Shown: positions 7,938-15,744 of the stretch, piece after piece
Layout of the letters: each line of letters opens with the position of its first letter
Position numbering within the stretch: the first letter of the stretch is position 1
Source: Rhodobacteraceae bacterium HTCC2083
GTDB taxonomy: Bacteria; Pseudomonadota; Alphaproteobacteria; Rhodobacterales; Rhodobacteraceae
DNA: 64,000 nucleotides
Direction of reading: 5' to 3'
NCBI GenBank assembly: GCA_000156115.1
Contig: DS995276.1
Location: 2,303,719 to 2,367,718 of the forward strand
Translations under genes and position numbers: made by a program
The notes under the pieces: generated by a model
What the model was told of the DNA's origin: nothing
Database searches by the model: none
What the model saw: only the letters and a program-made list of their open reading frames with translations

Positions 7938-8923
7938 TGGCGTTCTTGTTGCCGTTTTCTGTCGCCGCGCAGGAGTGGGAAGACAGGCAGGTTTTTGGGA
8001 CGCCCAACGCGCCACCACTCCGCATACTGTCCAGCACAGACACGTCGTTCTTCGCGCCGATCATTGAGGACTTCATTGCGAGCACATCAAACACCTCCGT
8101 TGAATATCTTGTCACCGGAACCGTGGACCTAGATCAGTTGTTTCGTAGCGCACCCGATCAGTTTGATATTGTGATCTCAAGCGCCATGGACCTACAGCTT
8201 AAGCTGGCAAACGATGGATTTTCGTCATCGGTCGTGTACGTTGACCACCCGGAATGGGCGCAGTGGCACAACAGCCTGTTTGCATTCACGTCCGAACCTG
8301 CTGCCATTGTCATCAATCGCCAAGCCTTTGATGATCTGCCCGTTCCAAGCAGCCGACAGGATCTAATCCAGTTAATGCGCGACCACCCAGACCGGTTTCA
8401 GGAACGAGTTGGGACATATGATGTACGGCAATCTGGCTTAGGCTATTTGTTTGCGACACAGGATGCGCGTGCCACAGAAACCTATTGGCGTTTGACAGAA
8501 GTGATGGGTCGCGTTGGCACCAAACTATACTGTTGTTCAGGTCAGATGATCGATGACCTGCAGTCGGGCGATTTGATCATGGCCTATAATGTCTTGGGAA
8601 GTTACGCAAAGGCACAAGCCGAAACATCCGATGATCTGATAGTCATTCTGCCGTCTGAGTTCCCGACAACGATGATGCGGACAATTATGGCGTCCGCCAC
8701 CGCGCCAAACCCGCAACTCGCCGATAGCTTTGTTCGCCACCTCTTGAATCTTCAATCAATCGGCGATCCGGTTATTTTCCCGCTGCCACCGCTGGCGGGG
8801 TCCCATGACTTTCAAGCACAACGGACCATCAATCTGGACCCTGCTTTGTTGACTTATCTGGATCAAATGAAACGAGAAGCATTCATCCGCGAATGGGAAG
8901 ACGCAATTGTCCAAGTGGAGTAG
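7916..8923 (+). CDS. Periplasmic solute-binding protein of ABC type, linked to the Tct two-component system
   Basis: This 335-residue protein has a clear signal peptide (MRYLVFIMAFLLPFSVAAQE) and the overall make-up of type-1 extracellular solute-binding proteins: an early TSFFAPIIEDF segment, an inter-lobe region near residues 110-140, and a C-terminal FIREWEDAI end. No ABC permease or ATPase is adjacent. Instead, its start lies inside the kinase gene (22-base overlap), after tctD and tctE. In Salmonella the binding-protein homologue PgtC works with the PgtB/PgtA two-component pair as a sensor rather than a transporter. By analogy this may be a periplasmic co-sensor; a stand-alone importer component is the alternative. 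Confidence 0.75.
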   Translation: MRYLVFIMAFLLPFSVAAQEWEDRQVFGTPNAPPLRILSSTDTSFFAPIIEDFIASTSNTSVEYLVTGTVDLDQLFRSAPDQFDIVISSAMDLQLKLANDGFSSSVVYVDHPEWAQWHNSLFAFTSEPAAIVINRQAFDDLPVPSSRQDLIQLMRDHPDRFQERVGTYDVRQSGLGYLFATQDARATETYWRLTEVMGRVGTKLYCCSGQMIDDLQSGDLIMAYNVLGSYAKAQAETSDDLIVILPSEFPTTMMRTIMASATAPNPQLADSFVRHLLNLQSIGDPVIFPLPPLAGSHDFQAQRTINLDPALLTYLDQMKREAFIREWEDAIVQVE

Positions 8924-9331
8924 GGTCAGCCGGCCGAGCTACTTTCAACATGCTCAGCGAACGCAGGCATTGGGACTTGGACTTCTGCACAAAGGTCAGT
9001 CCTACTCGTCCAGACAGATTATTTGCAATTCAATCGAACGACTGCTCTTGGCAATGTGTACGACCTGTCCTGTGGGTATTGGAAAAGCGGACACTGACCT
9101 AACAATCCGCTCGGGCTGCTTCGTCCGCATGACGGGTTTTTCAATTGAAATCATCCAATGTCCGGTATGTCGCAATGAAGGTATTTGGCATGTAACGGGT
9201 AACAAGAAACTTTTATCAAGCTTCTGTGCTTACATACCCTCTTTCGTTGCGAGCTCACTACACGTTACCTGGGAAGTGCTTTTCGGTACATTGATGCATC
9301 CATTGTCTAGTAATATCAAATTCTTAGAAAA
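8924..9331. other. Gene-free stretch between the binding-protein gene and tRNA-Tyr
   Basis: About 400 bases with lower GC than the flanks. The open frames crossing it lack ribosome-binding sites and run through the tRNA on the other strand, and their translations resemble nothing. No terminator hairpin with a T-run and no repeat was seen. Confidence 0.5.
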
Positions 9332-9417
9332 TGGTGGGCGACCCTGGAATCGAACCAGGCGTGCGTCTCCGCGAGGGAGTTACAGTCCCCTGCCACACCT
9401 TGCGGCCTGTCGCCCAC
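9332..9417 (-). tRNA. tRNA-Tyr (anticodon GTA)
   Basis: The 86-base minus-strand gene has acceptor GTGGGCG paired with CGCCCAC, an anticodon loop CTGTAAC giving GTA, a long class-II variable arm (CGCGGAGACGCAC), a T arm with GGTTCGATTCC, and an encoded CCA end. All arms pair well. It is a single gene not flanked by other tRNAs, upstream of rlmB on the opposite strand. Confidence 0.96.
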
Positions 9418-9548
9418 TGCCGCGAGAAAACTCGAAGCGTGAGCGGGTGATTACTAGCGGCCCTTATGTGCGTCAAGCCGAAAAACTCTTGCGATGTCAG
9501 GTCTTTTCGATAGAGCAGGGGTGAAGCCGCGCCAAAAGGACGAAGACG

Positions 9549-10328
9549 ATGAAAAAACCAAAGTGGGTCGTTAAAAAAGAACAAGATAAGAAAGCGGCTG
9601 ATGCGGAGACAGTTTGGCTCTTCGGGTTGCACGCGGTGCGCGATGCTTTGATGAATCCTGAGCGCACCAAGCTGAAACTTGTCGTTACGCGAAACGCTAT
9701 GGATAAGCTGAGCGAAGCGATTGCATTTTCGGAGCTGGAGCCGGAGATGTGCGAGCCGCGCAAGTTCAACGCGCCCCTTGATCCGCAATCTGTGCATCAA
9801 GGGGCCGCATTGGAAGTGAAGCCGTTGACTTGGGGGCGTCTAGAGGAGGTTTGCATTGGCGGTACTGCGGCCGTTCCGCGCGCGGTGCTTTTGGATCGCG
9901 TCACAGACCCGCATAATGTGGGCGCAATCCTGCGGTCCGCGGAGGTGTTCGGCGCGTCTGCTGTGATCGGAACGCATCGCGGCTCTGCGCCAGAAACGGG
10001 TGCGTTGGCTAAAACCGCGAGCGGTGCGTTGGAGCGTCAACCTTATTTGCGCATTCGCAATTTGGCCGAAAGCATCGAAAGCTTGCAGAAAATGGGCTAC
10101 CTCGTGATCGGCCTTGATGGCGAGGCAGAGCAAACGATTGACGCATACCTTGAGGGTAAACGCGATCGCCCCATCGCGCTGGTCATGGGTGCGGAGGGAC
10201 CGGGCTTGCGCGAGAAGACCAAAGACACCGTAGATGCACTCGTGAAGGTCGAATTTGCGGGGGCCTTTGGATCTCTCAATGTGTCAAACGCCGCCGCTGT
10301 TGCGCTATACGCCAGTCTGCCGCGCTAG
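9549..10328 (+). CDS. rlmB: 23S rRNA 2'-O-ribose methyltransferase, RlmB/TrmH family (SpoU)
   Basis: This 259-residue SPOUT methyltransferase has an N-terminal substrate-binding domain (WLFGLHAVRDAL, residues 24-35) and a C-terminal knotted SAM-binding domain. The three SpoU motifs are visible: RVTDPHNVGAILRSAE (motif 1), ALVMGAEGPGLR (motif 2) and FGSLNVSNAAAVALY (motif 3). The expected role is methylation of G2251 in the 23S rRNA P-loop. A lysine-rich N-terminal tail of about 20 residues precedes the domain. AAAAGGACGAAGACG before the ATG serves as ribosome-binding site. RlmB is the best fit; a paralogous tRNA or rRNA SpoU enzyme cannot be fully excluded. Confidence 0.88.
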   Translation: MKKPKWVVKKEQDKKAADAETVWLFGLHAVRDALMNPERTKLKLVVTRNAMDKLSEAIAFSELEPEMCEPRKFNAPLDPQSVHQGAALEVKPLTWGRLEEVCIGGTAAVPRAVLLDRVTDPHNVGAILRSAEVFGASAVIGTHRGSAPETGALAKTASGALERQPYLRIRNLAESIESLQKMGYLVIGLDGEAEQTIDAYLEGKRDRPIALVMGAEGPGLREKTKDTVDALVKVEFAGAFGSLNVSNAAAVALYASLPR

Positions 10329-11167
10329 TCGTTTAGGGACGTGAAGTACCGCCCTTTGATAAGCCACGCAAAGCCGAAGGCTAACAATGCGAAGGCTTCA
10401 AGTGCGAATGTTGCGTTGTAATGATCCCATGTGTCTAGTGGGATCACGAGGCCAAAGACACCAATGACAAGGCCAACGATGCAAAACGCGATGACAATGC
10501 CGAAAAAACGATAGTAGCGATTGCGCTTGAGCTTTTGCGGGGTGAGTTCATCTCCCTCCAGCCTAGACGAATCCATGTGTACGCGCGTGAAGACGCAATA
10601 GGTGAAATACGCTAGGATCGCGAACATCACACCCGCGAAGACTTGGTGCCAATAGAGATCCAGTAGCCAATGTAGGCTTTGAAAATCGAACTCAGGGGTG
10701 CTTTTGGCAATCGGTTCGCCGGCCTGCAAGGGATCTTTGGTGAACTGCGTGAAAACGCGGATTAATTCAGATTTTTTTTAGCTATCGCTCGGCCCACCCG
10801 TGGGAAACAACGCGATCATGATCGAGGAGACGCCAGCAAAACGCATCATCAGGCTCTCGCGGCTGCTTAAGTTTTGCCAGCCCGGAACAGGGACGCCATT
10901 CGTGTGAAACATAAACAATAGCAAGATTCCGTTGAAAATCAGACATCCCACGAAGAAGTCGCCCAAAAAGTGGATGTAATAGAAGTGTGAGATCGAGTTT
11001 TGCAAATCGTTGGGAGGGATGAAGCGGATCACGCCCGCGATCAAACAGACCAGAGGTAAGGCGATGGCAACAAAGCCGATGGCGCGTGAGACTTTTTCAA
11101 ACGCATGCGCGCGCATGTCGGGTGGAGCTTTAGAAACAGGCATAAATTTGGCAAGTGGAGATATCAT
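10325..11167 (-). pseudogene. Integral membrane protein of unknown function, interrupted by one in-frame TAA
   Basis: Reading from the ATG at 11167 (after AAGAGGATCTAGA, a good ribosome-binding site), a 129-residue membrane protein ends at a TAA at 10778-10780. The same frame then continues without a break for another 150 codons to the stop at 10325. The continuation reads KKSELIRVFTQFTKDPLQAG and then three further membrane helices. Both halves have matching composition and topology (six helices together), so this was one gene of about 280 residues. A single C-to-T change (CAA to TAA) would explain it. The N-terminal half could still be made; the C-terminal half has only a weak TTG start at 10729. 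A sequencing error or true decay cannot be told apart here. It resembles DUF998-like membrane proteins in layout only. Confidence 0.75.
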
Positions 11168-11343
11168 TCTAGATCCTCTTAAATTTCTTAATCAATGGCC
11201 TACCCTAAGAGCGAAAGAGGCTGAGATCCTAAGCAAAAATGAGCGCACCTAGCGCGGTTCACGCTTTAATCAGGAAAGATCATCCTGGGAGCTATCCGAC
11301 GAAGATCACGACCTGATTTTATTGTGGTGCGCCCGCGGTCTTA

Positions 11344-11589
11344 GTGCTGCGCGGCAAGGTAAGTCATGAACTCAGCTGCGGGTCTTGCGGTGCGCCTATT
11401 CAAGTGATGAAGTGGTTGCCTTTAGAGCCAAAACCAGAACGGCAGCCGCAAAATGAACGAAAGCCTACAATCTCTCACAAGGCCGTGCCCAAAAGCTTCA
11501 AAAACCCGAAAAAGAAGAAGCGCCGCAAATCCTCATTGAAATGGCTTTATGAAGAAGCCAAAGACTTGGTTGAGGATATCTTCGATTGA
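11344..11589 (+). CDS. Small lysine-rich protein with a CxxC motif, unknown function
   Basis: This 81-residue protein starts at a GTG and contains SHELSCGSCGAP, with C12 and C15 forming a CxxC pair. A strongly basic middle (KNPKKKKRRKSS) and an acidic C-terminus (EEAKDLVEDIFD) follow. The single CxxC could form half of a zinc site in a dimer, or be redox active. The basic tract suggests nucleic-acid or ribosome contact, but that is inference. The natural start may differ: the conserved part seems to begin at SHEL, where the preceding codon is GTA. It lies 69 bases upstream of ribB on the same strand and may share its transcript. Confidence 0.65.
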   Translation: MLRGKVSHELSCGSCGAPIQVMKWLPLEPKPERQPQNERKPTISHKAVPKSFKNPKKKKRRKSSLKWLYEEAKDLVEDIFD

Positions 11590-11658
11590 CGCTTTGTGAG
11601 ACTGGCCTTGCAGCGGTGCATCGGCTATTTGCGAGGTTATAGAATGAAAGGCACGGCC

Positions 11659-12783
11659 ATGAGCTTTGAAAAACCTGGACCCGTTGAAGAAAACTGGCGC
11701 GACGCGATCTCTTCCGCGCAAGAGATTATCGAGGATGCGCGCAACGGTCGTATGTTTATCCTTGTTGATCACGAGGATCGCGAGAATGAAGGCGATTTGG
11801 TGATCCCAGCGCAAATGGCTACGCCCGAAGCGATCAATTTTATGGCCACGCATGGTCGCGGCTTGATCTGCCTCGCGCTGCCCGGTGAGCGGATTGAAGC
11901 GCTTGGGCTTGAGCTGATGAGCACGAACAATTCTTCGCGCCATGAAACTGCCTTCACGATTTCTATCGAAGCGCGTGAGGGCGTCACCACAGGCATTTCT
12001 GCCCATGATCGCGCGCGCACTGTCGCGGTGGCAATTGATGCGGGCAAAGGAGCCGCAGATATAGCAACGCCGGGCCACGTATTTCCTTTGAAAGCTCGCA
12101 ATGGTGGTGTTCTTGTTCGCGCGGGCCACACCGAAGCGGCTGTTGATGTATCCCGTCTTGCCGGCTTGAACGCGTCTGGCGTGATCTGCGAAATCATGAG
12201 TGAAGACGGCACCATGTCGCGTCTGCCAGAATTGGTGAAATTCGCACAGAAACATGGCCTAAAGATTGGTACGATCAGCGATCTCATCGCATACCGAAGA
12301 CGGCACGACAATCTTGTTAAAGTCCGCGCTGAAGAGACAATCTCGTCAGAATTTGGTGGCGAATGGCAAATGCGCATTTACGCGGATGAAACCCAAGGAG
12401 CAGAGCATATCGTGATGATCAAGGGTGACATTTCCGGTGATGCACCCGTGTTGACCCGAATGCACGCAATGGATCCGATGCAGGACGTGATCGGCACTGG
12501 CCCAAAGGGCCGTGCCGCTGAGTTTGGTCACGCAATGGAGGCAGTTGCCGTCGAAGGGCGCGGCGTTGTTGTCTTGCTACGCGACACGGCGATGAAACTT
12601 GATGCGGATCACGACGCGTCGCCGCAAACCCTGCGTCAGTACGGGCTTGGCGCGCAAATCTTAAGCTCTTTGGGGTTGAACAAGCTTGAGTTGCTCACCA
12701 ATTCCCCAACGCCAAAGGTTGTGGGTCTTGAGGCTTATGGGTTGGAAATCACTGGAACTCGTAAAATTTCGGAGCTTGGGTAA
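11659..12783 (+). CDS. ribB: 3,4-dihydroxy-2-butanone-4-phosphate synthase with inactive GTP cyclohydrolase II-like domain (RibBX)
   Basis: The 374-residue protein has an N-terminal RibB domain (about residues 14-215) that makes the four-carbon riboflavin precursor from ribulose 5-phosphate. The acidic loop VDHEDRENEGDLV and the catalytic MATHGRGLIC are intact. The C-terminal 150 residues align with GTP cyclohydrolase II, but the zinc-binding Cys cluster (normally C..TGDvF.s.RCDCG) is replaced by MDPMQDVIGTGP with no cysteines, so that domain cannot be catalytic. Such RibBX fusions are known in Proteobacteria. I chose the ATG at 11659, preceded by GAAAGG; 11644 is possible. It abuts ribH directly, and a separate ribA must exist elsewhere. 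Confidence 0.92.
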   Translation: MSFEKPGPVEENWRDAISSAQEIIEDARNGRMFILVDHEDRENEGDLVIPAQMATPEAINFMATHGRGLICLALPGERIEALGLELMSTNNSSRHETAFTISIEAREGVTTGISAHDRARTVAVAIDAGKGAADIATPGHVFPLKARNGGVLVRAGHTEAAVDVSRLAGLNASGVICEIMSEDGTMSRLPELVKFAQKHGLKIGTISDLIAYRRRHDNLVKVRAEETISSEFGGEWQMRIYADETQGAEHIVMIKGDISGDAPVLTRMHAMDPMQDVIGTGPKGRAAEFGHAMEAVAVEGRGVVVLLRDTAMKLDADHDASPQTLRQYGLGAQILSSLGLNKLELLTNSPTPKVVGLEAYGLEITGTRKISELG

Positions 12784-13335
12784 ATGGCTGGACACGAACA
12801 ACACTACATTCTGCCACGCGCGGAGTTTGACAAACCCGTCAAGCTGCTGATCGTTGTCTCGCCTTATTACAAGGACATCGCGGACAATATGGTCGCGGGC
12901 GCTGTCACTGAAATTGAGGCGGCTGGCGGCACGTATGAGGTGGTCGAAGTGCCGGGTGCGTTGGAAATTCCGACCGCCGTTGGCATCGCGGAACGATTGA
13001 GTAACTATGATGGCTATGTCGCACTGGGCTGCGTTATTCGCGGCGAAACCACGCATTACGACACGGTCTGCAACGACAGTTCTCGCGCTCTACAGTTGCT
13101 TGGCCTGCAAGGTCTGTGCATCGGCAATGGGATCCTAACGGTTGAGAATCGCACCCAAGCAGAGGTGCGCGCTGACCCTGCGGATCAAAACAAAGGCGGC
13201 GGTGCTGCGGCTGCGGCCTTGCATCTGGTAGCGCTCGCTCGTAAGTGGGGCGGTCAGCGAAAAGGCGTCGGGTTTAAACCTGCCGAGGACGAGTATCAAA
13301 TCGCTGGGTTCGCTAAAGGAAAAGACCTCGCATGA
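12784..13335 (+). CDS. ribH: 6,7-dimethyl-8-ribityllumazine synthase
   Basis: The 183-residue protein fuses the RibB product with 5-amino-6-ribitylaminouracil, the penultimate step of riboflavin synthesis; members form pentamers or 60-mers. The hallmark motifs are VVSPYYKDIADNMVAGA, the phosphate-binding VPGALEIPTA and the catalytic-His segment GCVIRGETTHYD. The start follows the ribB stop without a gap and the end overlaps nusB by four bases, so ribB-ribH-nusB is one operon. It is about 20-25 residues longer at the C-terminus than the E. coli protein. Confidence 0.95.
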   Translation: MAGHEQHYILPRAEFDKPVKLLIVVSPYYKDIADNMVAGAVTEIEAAGGTYEVVEVPGALEIPTAVGIAERLSNYDGYVALGCVIRGETTHYDTVCNDSSRALQLLGLQGLCIGNGILTVENRTQAEVRADPADQNKGGGAAAAALHLVALARKWGGQRKGVGFKPAEDEYQIAGFAKGKDLA

Positions 13336-13805
13336 GCACTGAACTCTCTGGCAATGCCAAACGCAAAATGAAATCTGCGGCACGCTTTTATGCGGTGCAG
13401 GCGCTCTATCAAATGGAAGTGTCAGGGCAGACGACGGATAAAATCATTGTGGAATTCCTCGATCACCGTTTTGGTGCTGTCTATGAAGATATGGAATTCG
13501 TTGAGGGCGATGTGGATCTTTTTAGCAGCCTCGTGAACGATGCGGTGAACCATCAAGCGCAGATCGACCAGATGACTGACCGTGCATTGGTCGCTAAATG
13601 GCCCATCGCGCGCATTGATCCGACGTTGCGCGGTCTGTTTCGTGCGGCTGGCGCGGAATTGGTCGCAAGCGACACGCCACCAAAGGTTGTGATTAAAGAG
13701 TTCGTCGATATTGCCGCGGCATTCTTTCCCGAGGGAAAAGAAAGCCGCTTTGTGAACGCCGTGCTCGATCATGTGGCGCGCGAAGCGAAACCGGACGCGT
13801 TTTAG
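13332..13805 (+). CDS. nusB: Transcription antitermination factor NusB
   Basis: This 157-residue all-alpha protein binds boxA of rRNA operons together with NusE (S10). Characteristic segments are ARFYAVQALYQMEVSG near the N-terminus and the C-terminal PPKVVIKEFVDIAAAFF-type helix followed by FVNAVLDHVAREAK. Length is typical of Alphaproteobacteria. The ATG overlaps the ribH stop (ATGA). Placement of nusB after ribH is widespread in bacteria and supports the call. Confidence 0.95.
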   Translation: MSTELSGNAKRKMKSAARFYAVQALYQMEVSGQTTDKIIVEFLDHRFGAVYEDMEFVEGDVDLFSSLVNDAVNHQAQIDQMTDRALVAKWPIARIDPTLRGLFRAAGAELVASDTPPKVVIKEFVDIAAAFFPEGKESRFVNAVLDHVAREAKPDAF

Positions 13806-13817
13806 GCGCGCTTCTTG

Positions 13818-13982
13818 CTAACGTCGCCAAAGCCAAATTTGCACGACAGCAAGACCCGTGAAAAGCACGGTTAAGGGCAACCAAACGCGTCCTGATTGTT
13901 CGTGATATACGACGCCGAATTCTGCGTCGAAACATCGGCCTTCGTTGTTGGAACAACCGCGACTTTTGAAATAACTAGTGAA
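13818..13982 (-). pseudogene. Possible remnant of a small single-helix membrane protein without a start codon
   Basis: Between two stops, 54 sense codons read GCSNNEGRCFDAEFGVVYH and then a hydrophobic helix, WLPLTVLFTGLAVVQIW, ending with a WRR anchor. This looks like the C-terminal part of a real small membrane protein. No ATG, GTG or TTG precedes it in frame; the upstream in-frame codon is TAA. It may be a 5'-truncated or frameshifted remnant, or a chance frame. It lies between nusB and the Nudix gene, an otherwise empty 260-base gap. Confidence 0.3.
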
Positions 13983-14069
13983 TTAAAGCATGTAACTTTT
14001 TACGGTGCAAGATGCTGTAATAAGAAGAAAAATCGCTTTCACGGCACGCGTAATATAGACACTTTTTGT

Positions 14070-14492
14070 TTAGGCAAGGGCGGCGCTCAGCAAGTTTCGA
14101 TATGCCTCAGGCAATGCCAGATTTGAAAGATCACACGCTTGCTGATGCGTGAACCATTCCAAGTGCGAATGTTCATGATTGTTAATGATCGGCGCGCCGC
14201 CATCCCATTCGCGAACAGTAAAGAAGTTGTAGGTTGGTGGCTGATCAGCCCTCGCTTCGACATCTACGATTTTATCGAAATAGCGCGTATTTTTTGGGAT
14301 AATCGCGATTTCTTCGCCTAACTCACGTATCAGCGCCTGTTCAGCCGTTTCGCCCGCTTCGATTTTACCACCAATAAAATCCCAACAATTCGGATAAGCG
14401 GCACGAAAATGCGCGCGACGACCGAGCAGTGTTTTGCCATCTTTTATGATGATTGCGCAGGCGTATTCGGCTGCTTTTTGACGTCCGCTCAC
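14070..14492 (-). CDS. Nudix hydrolase, MutT-like (8-oxo-dGTP diphosphatase type)
   Basis: This 140-residue protein carries a complete Nudix box, GGKIEAGETAEQALIRELGEE, at about residues 41-61, fitting G-x5-E-x7-RE-U-x-EE-x-G/I-U. Its length and the N-terminal ACAIIIKDGKTLLGRR are like MutT, which removes 8-oxo-dGTP from the nucleotide pool. Other pyrophosphatase substrates are possible. The start is GTG at 14492 with GGGAAA about 10 bases upstream. A structured intergenic region follows on its upstream side. Confidence 0.85.
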   Translation of the reverse strand: MSGRQKAAEYACAIIIKDGKTLLGRRAHFRAAYPNCWDFIGGKIEAGETAEQALIRELGEEIAIIPKNTRYFDKIVDVEARADQPPTYNFFTVREWDGGAPIINNHEHSHLEWFTHQQACDLSNLALPEAYRNLLSAALA

Positions 14493-14542
14493 GTTATGTT
14501 TCCCGAATTGACGCTTGCCCGCTTAATTCGAGCAAGCGGAAA

Positions 14543-14707
14543 AGTGGCGGAACCGCGCGCAACCGTTCTGGTTTTGATTCCCGAGGACCTGTATGTACAG
14601 GTGGGCACCAGGTAAGTGGACCAGGGTCCAAACAGAGCCAGCTCCCAAGGAAATGCTTAAGGCCACTGGAATGCTACCGACAAACAAGAAGGGCAGAAAC
14701 CGCCACT
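14543..14707 (+). ncRNA. Candidate structured RNA, family not identified
   Basis: This 165-base stretch has perfectly complementary 8-base ends: AGTGGCGG (14543-14550) and CCGCCACT (14700-14707). Inside are further self-complementary blocks: ACCTGTA-TG-TACAGGT (14594-14609), GGACC-AGG-GTCC, GAGC-CA-GCTC and AACC-GTTCT-GGTT. No gene fits either strand. Size and end-pairing recall 6S RNA, but I recognise no conserved 6S, SRP, RNase P or tmRNA sequence. The strand is inferred from the terminator-like hairpin that follows on the + strand. It could also be the leader of mmcB. Confidence 0.4.
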
Positions 14708-14725
14708 GCCTAACTTAGGGGCTTG

Positions 14726-14783
14726 CAACCGCGCCGGCAAGGGTGCGCGCGAAAACAGATGGCTTGCGGTTGTTCTTATTTTG
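14726..14783 (+). terminator. Terminator-like hairpin upstream of mmcB
   Basis: CAACCGC (14726-14732) pairs with GCGGTTG (14766-14772) around a 33-base loop holding a minor GCC/GGC pairing. TTCTTATTTTGTT follows. The long loop makes it an imperfect intrinsic terminator. It would end a transcript of the candidate RNA before mmcB. Confidence 0.35.
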
Positions 14784-14798
14784 TTCGATGCTTGTGGT

Positions 14799-15263
14799 AT
14801 GGATGACGTCACTGATACTCAAATGATCGACCTAATGCCCGGCCAGCTTTTGGCGCGCGGAGTTTGTCGGCATATGGCCAGCATGGGATTCGTGTGTCTT
14901 GAGGAATTCGTGCCTGCCAAGGGGTTGCGGGTGGATGTTCTGGCCCTTGGCCCAAAAGGGGAGTTGTGGGTCATTGAATGCAAGTCCTCCAAAGCGGATT
15001 TCCAAACAGACAAGAAATGGGAAGGCTATCTTGCATGGTGTGACCGCTATTTCTGGGCGGTGGATATGGATTTTCCAACGGACCTATTGCCTGAGGGCAC
15101 GGGGTTACTGGTCGGGGACAGCTACGATGCGGATATCATCCGCATGGCACCCGAGGAAAAGCTCGCGTCTGCACGCCGGAAGGTGATCATACAAAAATTT
15201 GCAATGAAAGCGGCGCGGCGCTTACAAAGCTTGCGCGATCCGATGGCCCGCGTTTGGGGGTAA
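14799..15263 (+). CDS. mmcB: MmcB-family DNA repair protein (PD-(D/E)XK nuclease-like)
   Basis: This 154-residue protein belongs to the MmcB family (formerly DUF1886), named for mitomycin C sensitivity in Caulobacter and part of its damage response. The fold is PD-(D/E)XK: the visible core is RVDVLAL (Asp about residue 52) and LWVIECKSSKADF (Glu-x-Lys at about 64-66), followed by the conserved WEGYLAWCDRYFWAV. The ATG at 14799 begins MDDVTDTQM; a TTG 18 bases earlier is less likely. It is followed 12 bases later by a small gene on the same strand. Confidence 0.85.
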   Translation: MDDVTDTQMIDLMPGQLLARGVCRHMASMGFVCLEEFVPAKGLRVDVLALGPKGELWVIECKSSKADFQTDKKWEGYLAWCDRYFWAVDMDFPTDLLPEGTGLLVGDSYDADIIRMAPEEKLASARRKVIIQKFAMKAARRLQSLRDPMARVWG

Positions 15264-15275
15264 GGAGAGACGATT

Positions 15276-15461
15276 ATGATGGTGAAATTTTACTATCCGG
15301 ACGGCGATTGGTGCTATCGCGCTATCCAAACGGTGCATGCAATCTTTCACAATTCCGAACGCAAGCTCATCGCGCGTGCTGAAAAAGGCGATCGCAATGG
15401 CTACTATGAATTCGAAATTTCCGAATTCGAAATGATCGGCCCTGGTGAGCGTCACAAATAG
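15276..15461 (+). CDS. Small conserved-looking protein of unknown function
   Basis: The 61-residue protein (MMVKFYYPDGDWCYRAIQTV...) has a strong ribosome-binding site, TAAGGAGAGACGATT, directly after the mmcB stop and is probably co-transcribed with it. It is rich in aromatic and charged residues, with no signal peptide or membrane helix. I do not recognise a family. Spacing, site quality and base composition support it as a real gene. Confidence 0.6.
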   Translation: MMVKFYYPDGDWCYRAIQTVHAIFHNSERKLIARAEKGDRNGYYEFEISEFEMIGPGERHK

Positions 15462-15470
15462 CGATCACAC

Positions 15471-15662
15471 CTAGGAATTGCTCATATTGCGTGCACGCGA
15501 TGCAGCTGCGCGAATTTCTTCAGCAATTTCCTCGGCTTCCTCTGGATCAAAGTCCATCGGGATCTCAATGCCATTGCCTTCAATGAAGATACGGACCATG
15601 CCCGCGTCGGTCGGGCCGATTTGCATGTTCGCTTCAATATCGCGCTCGGTATTAATGCCCAT
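15471..15662 (-). CDS. DUF6324-family small acidic protein
   Basis: The 63-residue protein begins MGINTERDIEANMQIGPTDA and ends with an acidic helix (DFDPEEAEEIAEEIRAAA). It matches my recollection of DUF6324, a small Rhodobacteraceae family of unknown function. The ATG at 15662 has AAAGGA upstream; the frame runs on to 15746 but the extra residues are not family-like. The IGPTD..MVRIFIE segment looks like a beta-hairpin that packs on the helix. It is convergent with the small gene before it. Confidence 0.75.
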   Translation of the reverse strand: MGINTERDIEANMQIGPTDAGMVRIFIEGNGIEIPMDFDPEEAEEIAEEIRAAASRARNMSNS

Positions 15663-15744
15663 GGTGTGTATCCTTTGACGTTGCTCTGTCTCGGCTACTG
15701 AAAAACCCATTGCTCTGCAAGGTGATCTATTTTTGACTTGCCGC

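Noticed and set aside
8907-9524. A 205-codon open frame across the gap and tRNA-Tyr
   Set aside because: It reads through the tRNA gene in antisense and resembles no protein.
14580-14660. Bacterial SRP RNA suggested by ACCAGG...GGTCC-like blocks
   Set aside because: The essential GGAA tetraloop with AGCAGC on the 3' side is absent.
14521-14720. Cobalamin riboswitch suggested by GCCACTGG
   Set aside because: The rest of the B12-box layout and the downstream pairing are missing, and no B12-related gene follows.
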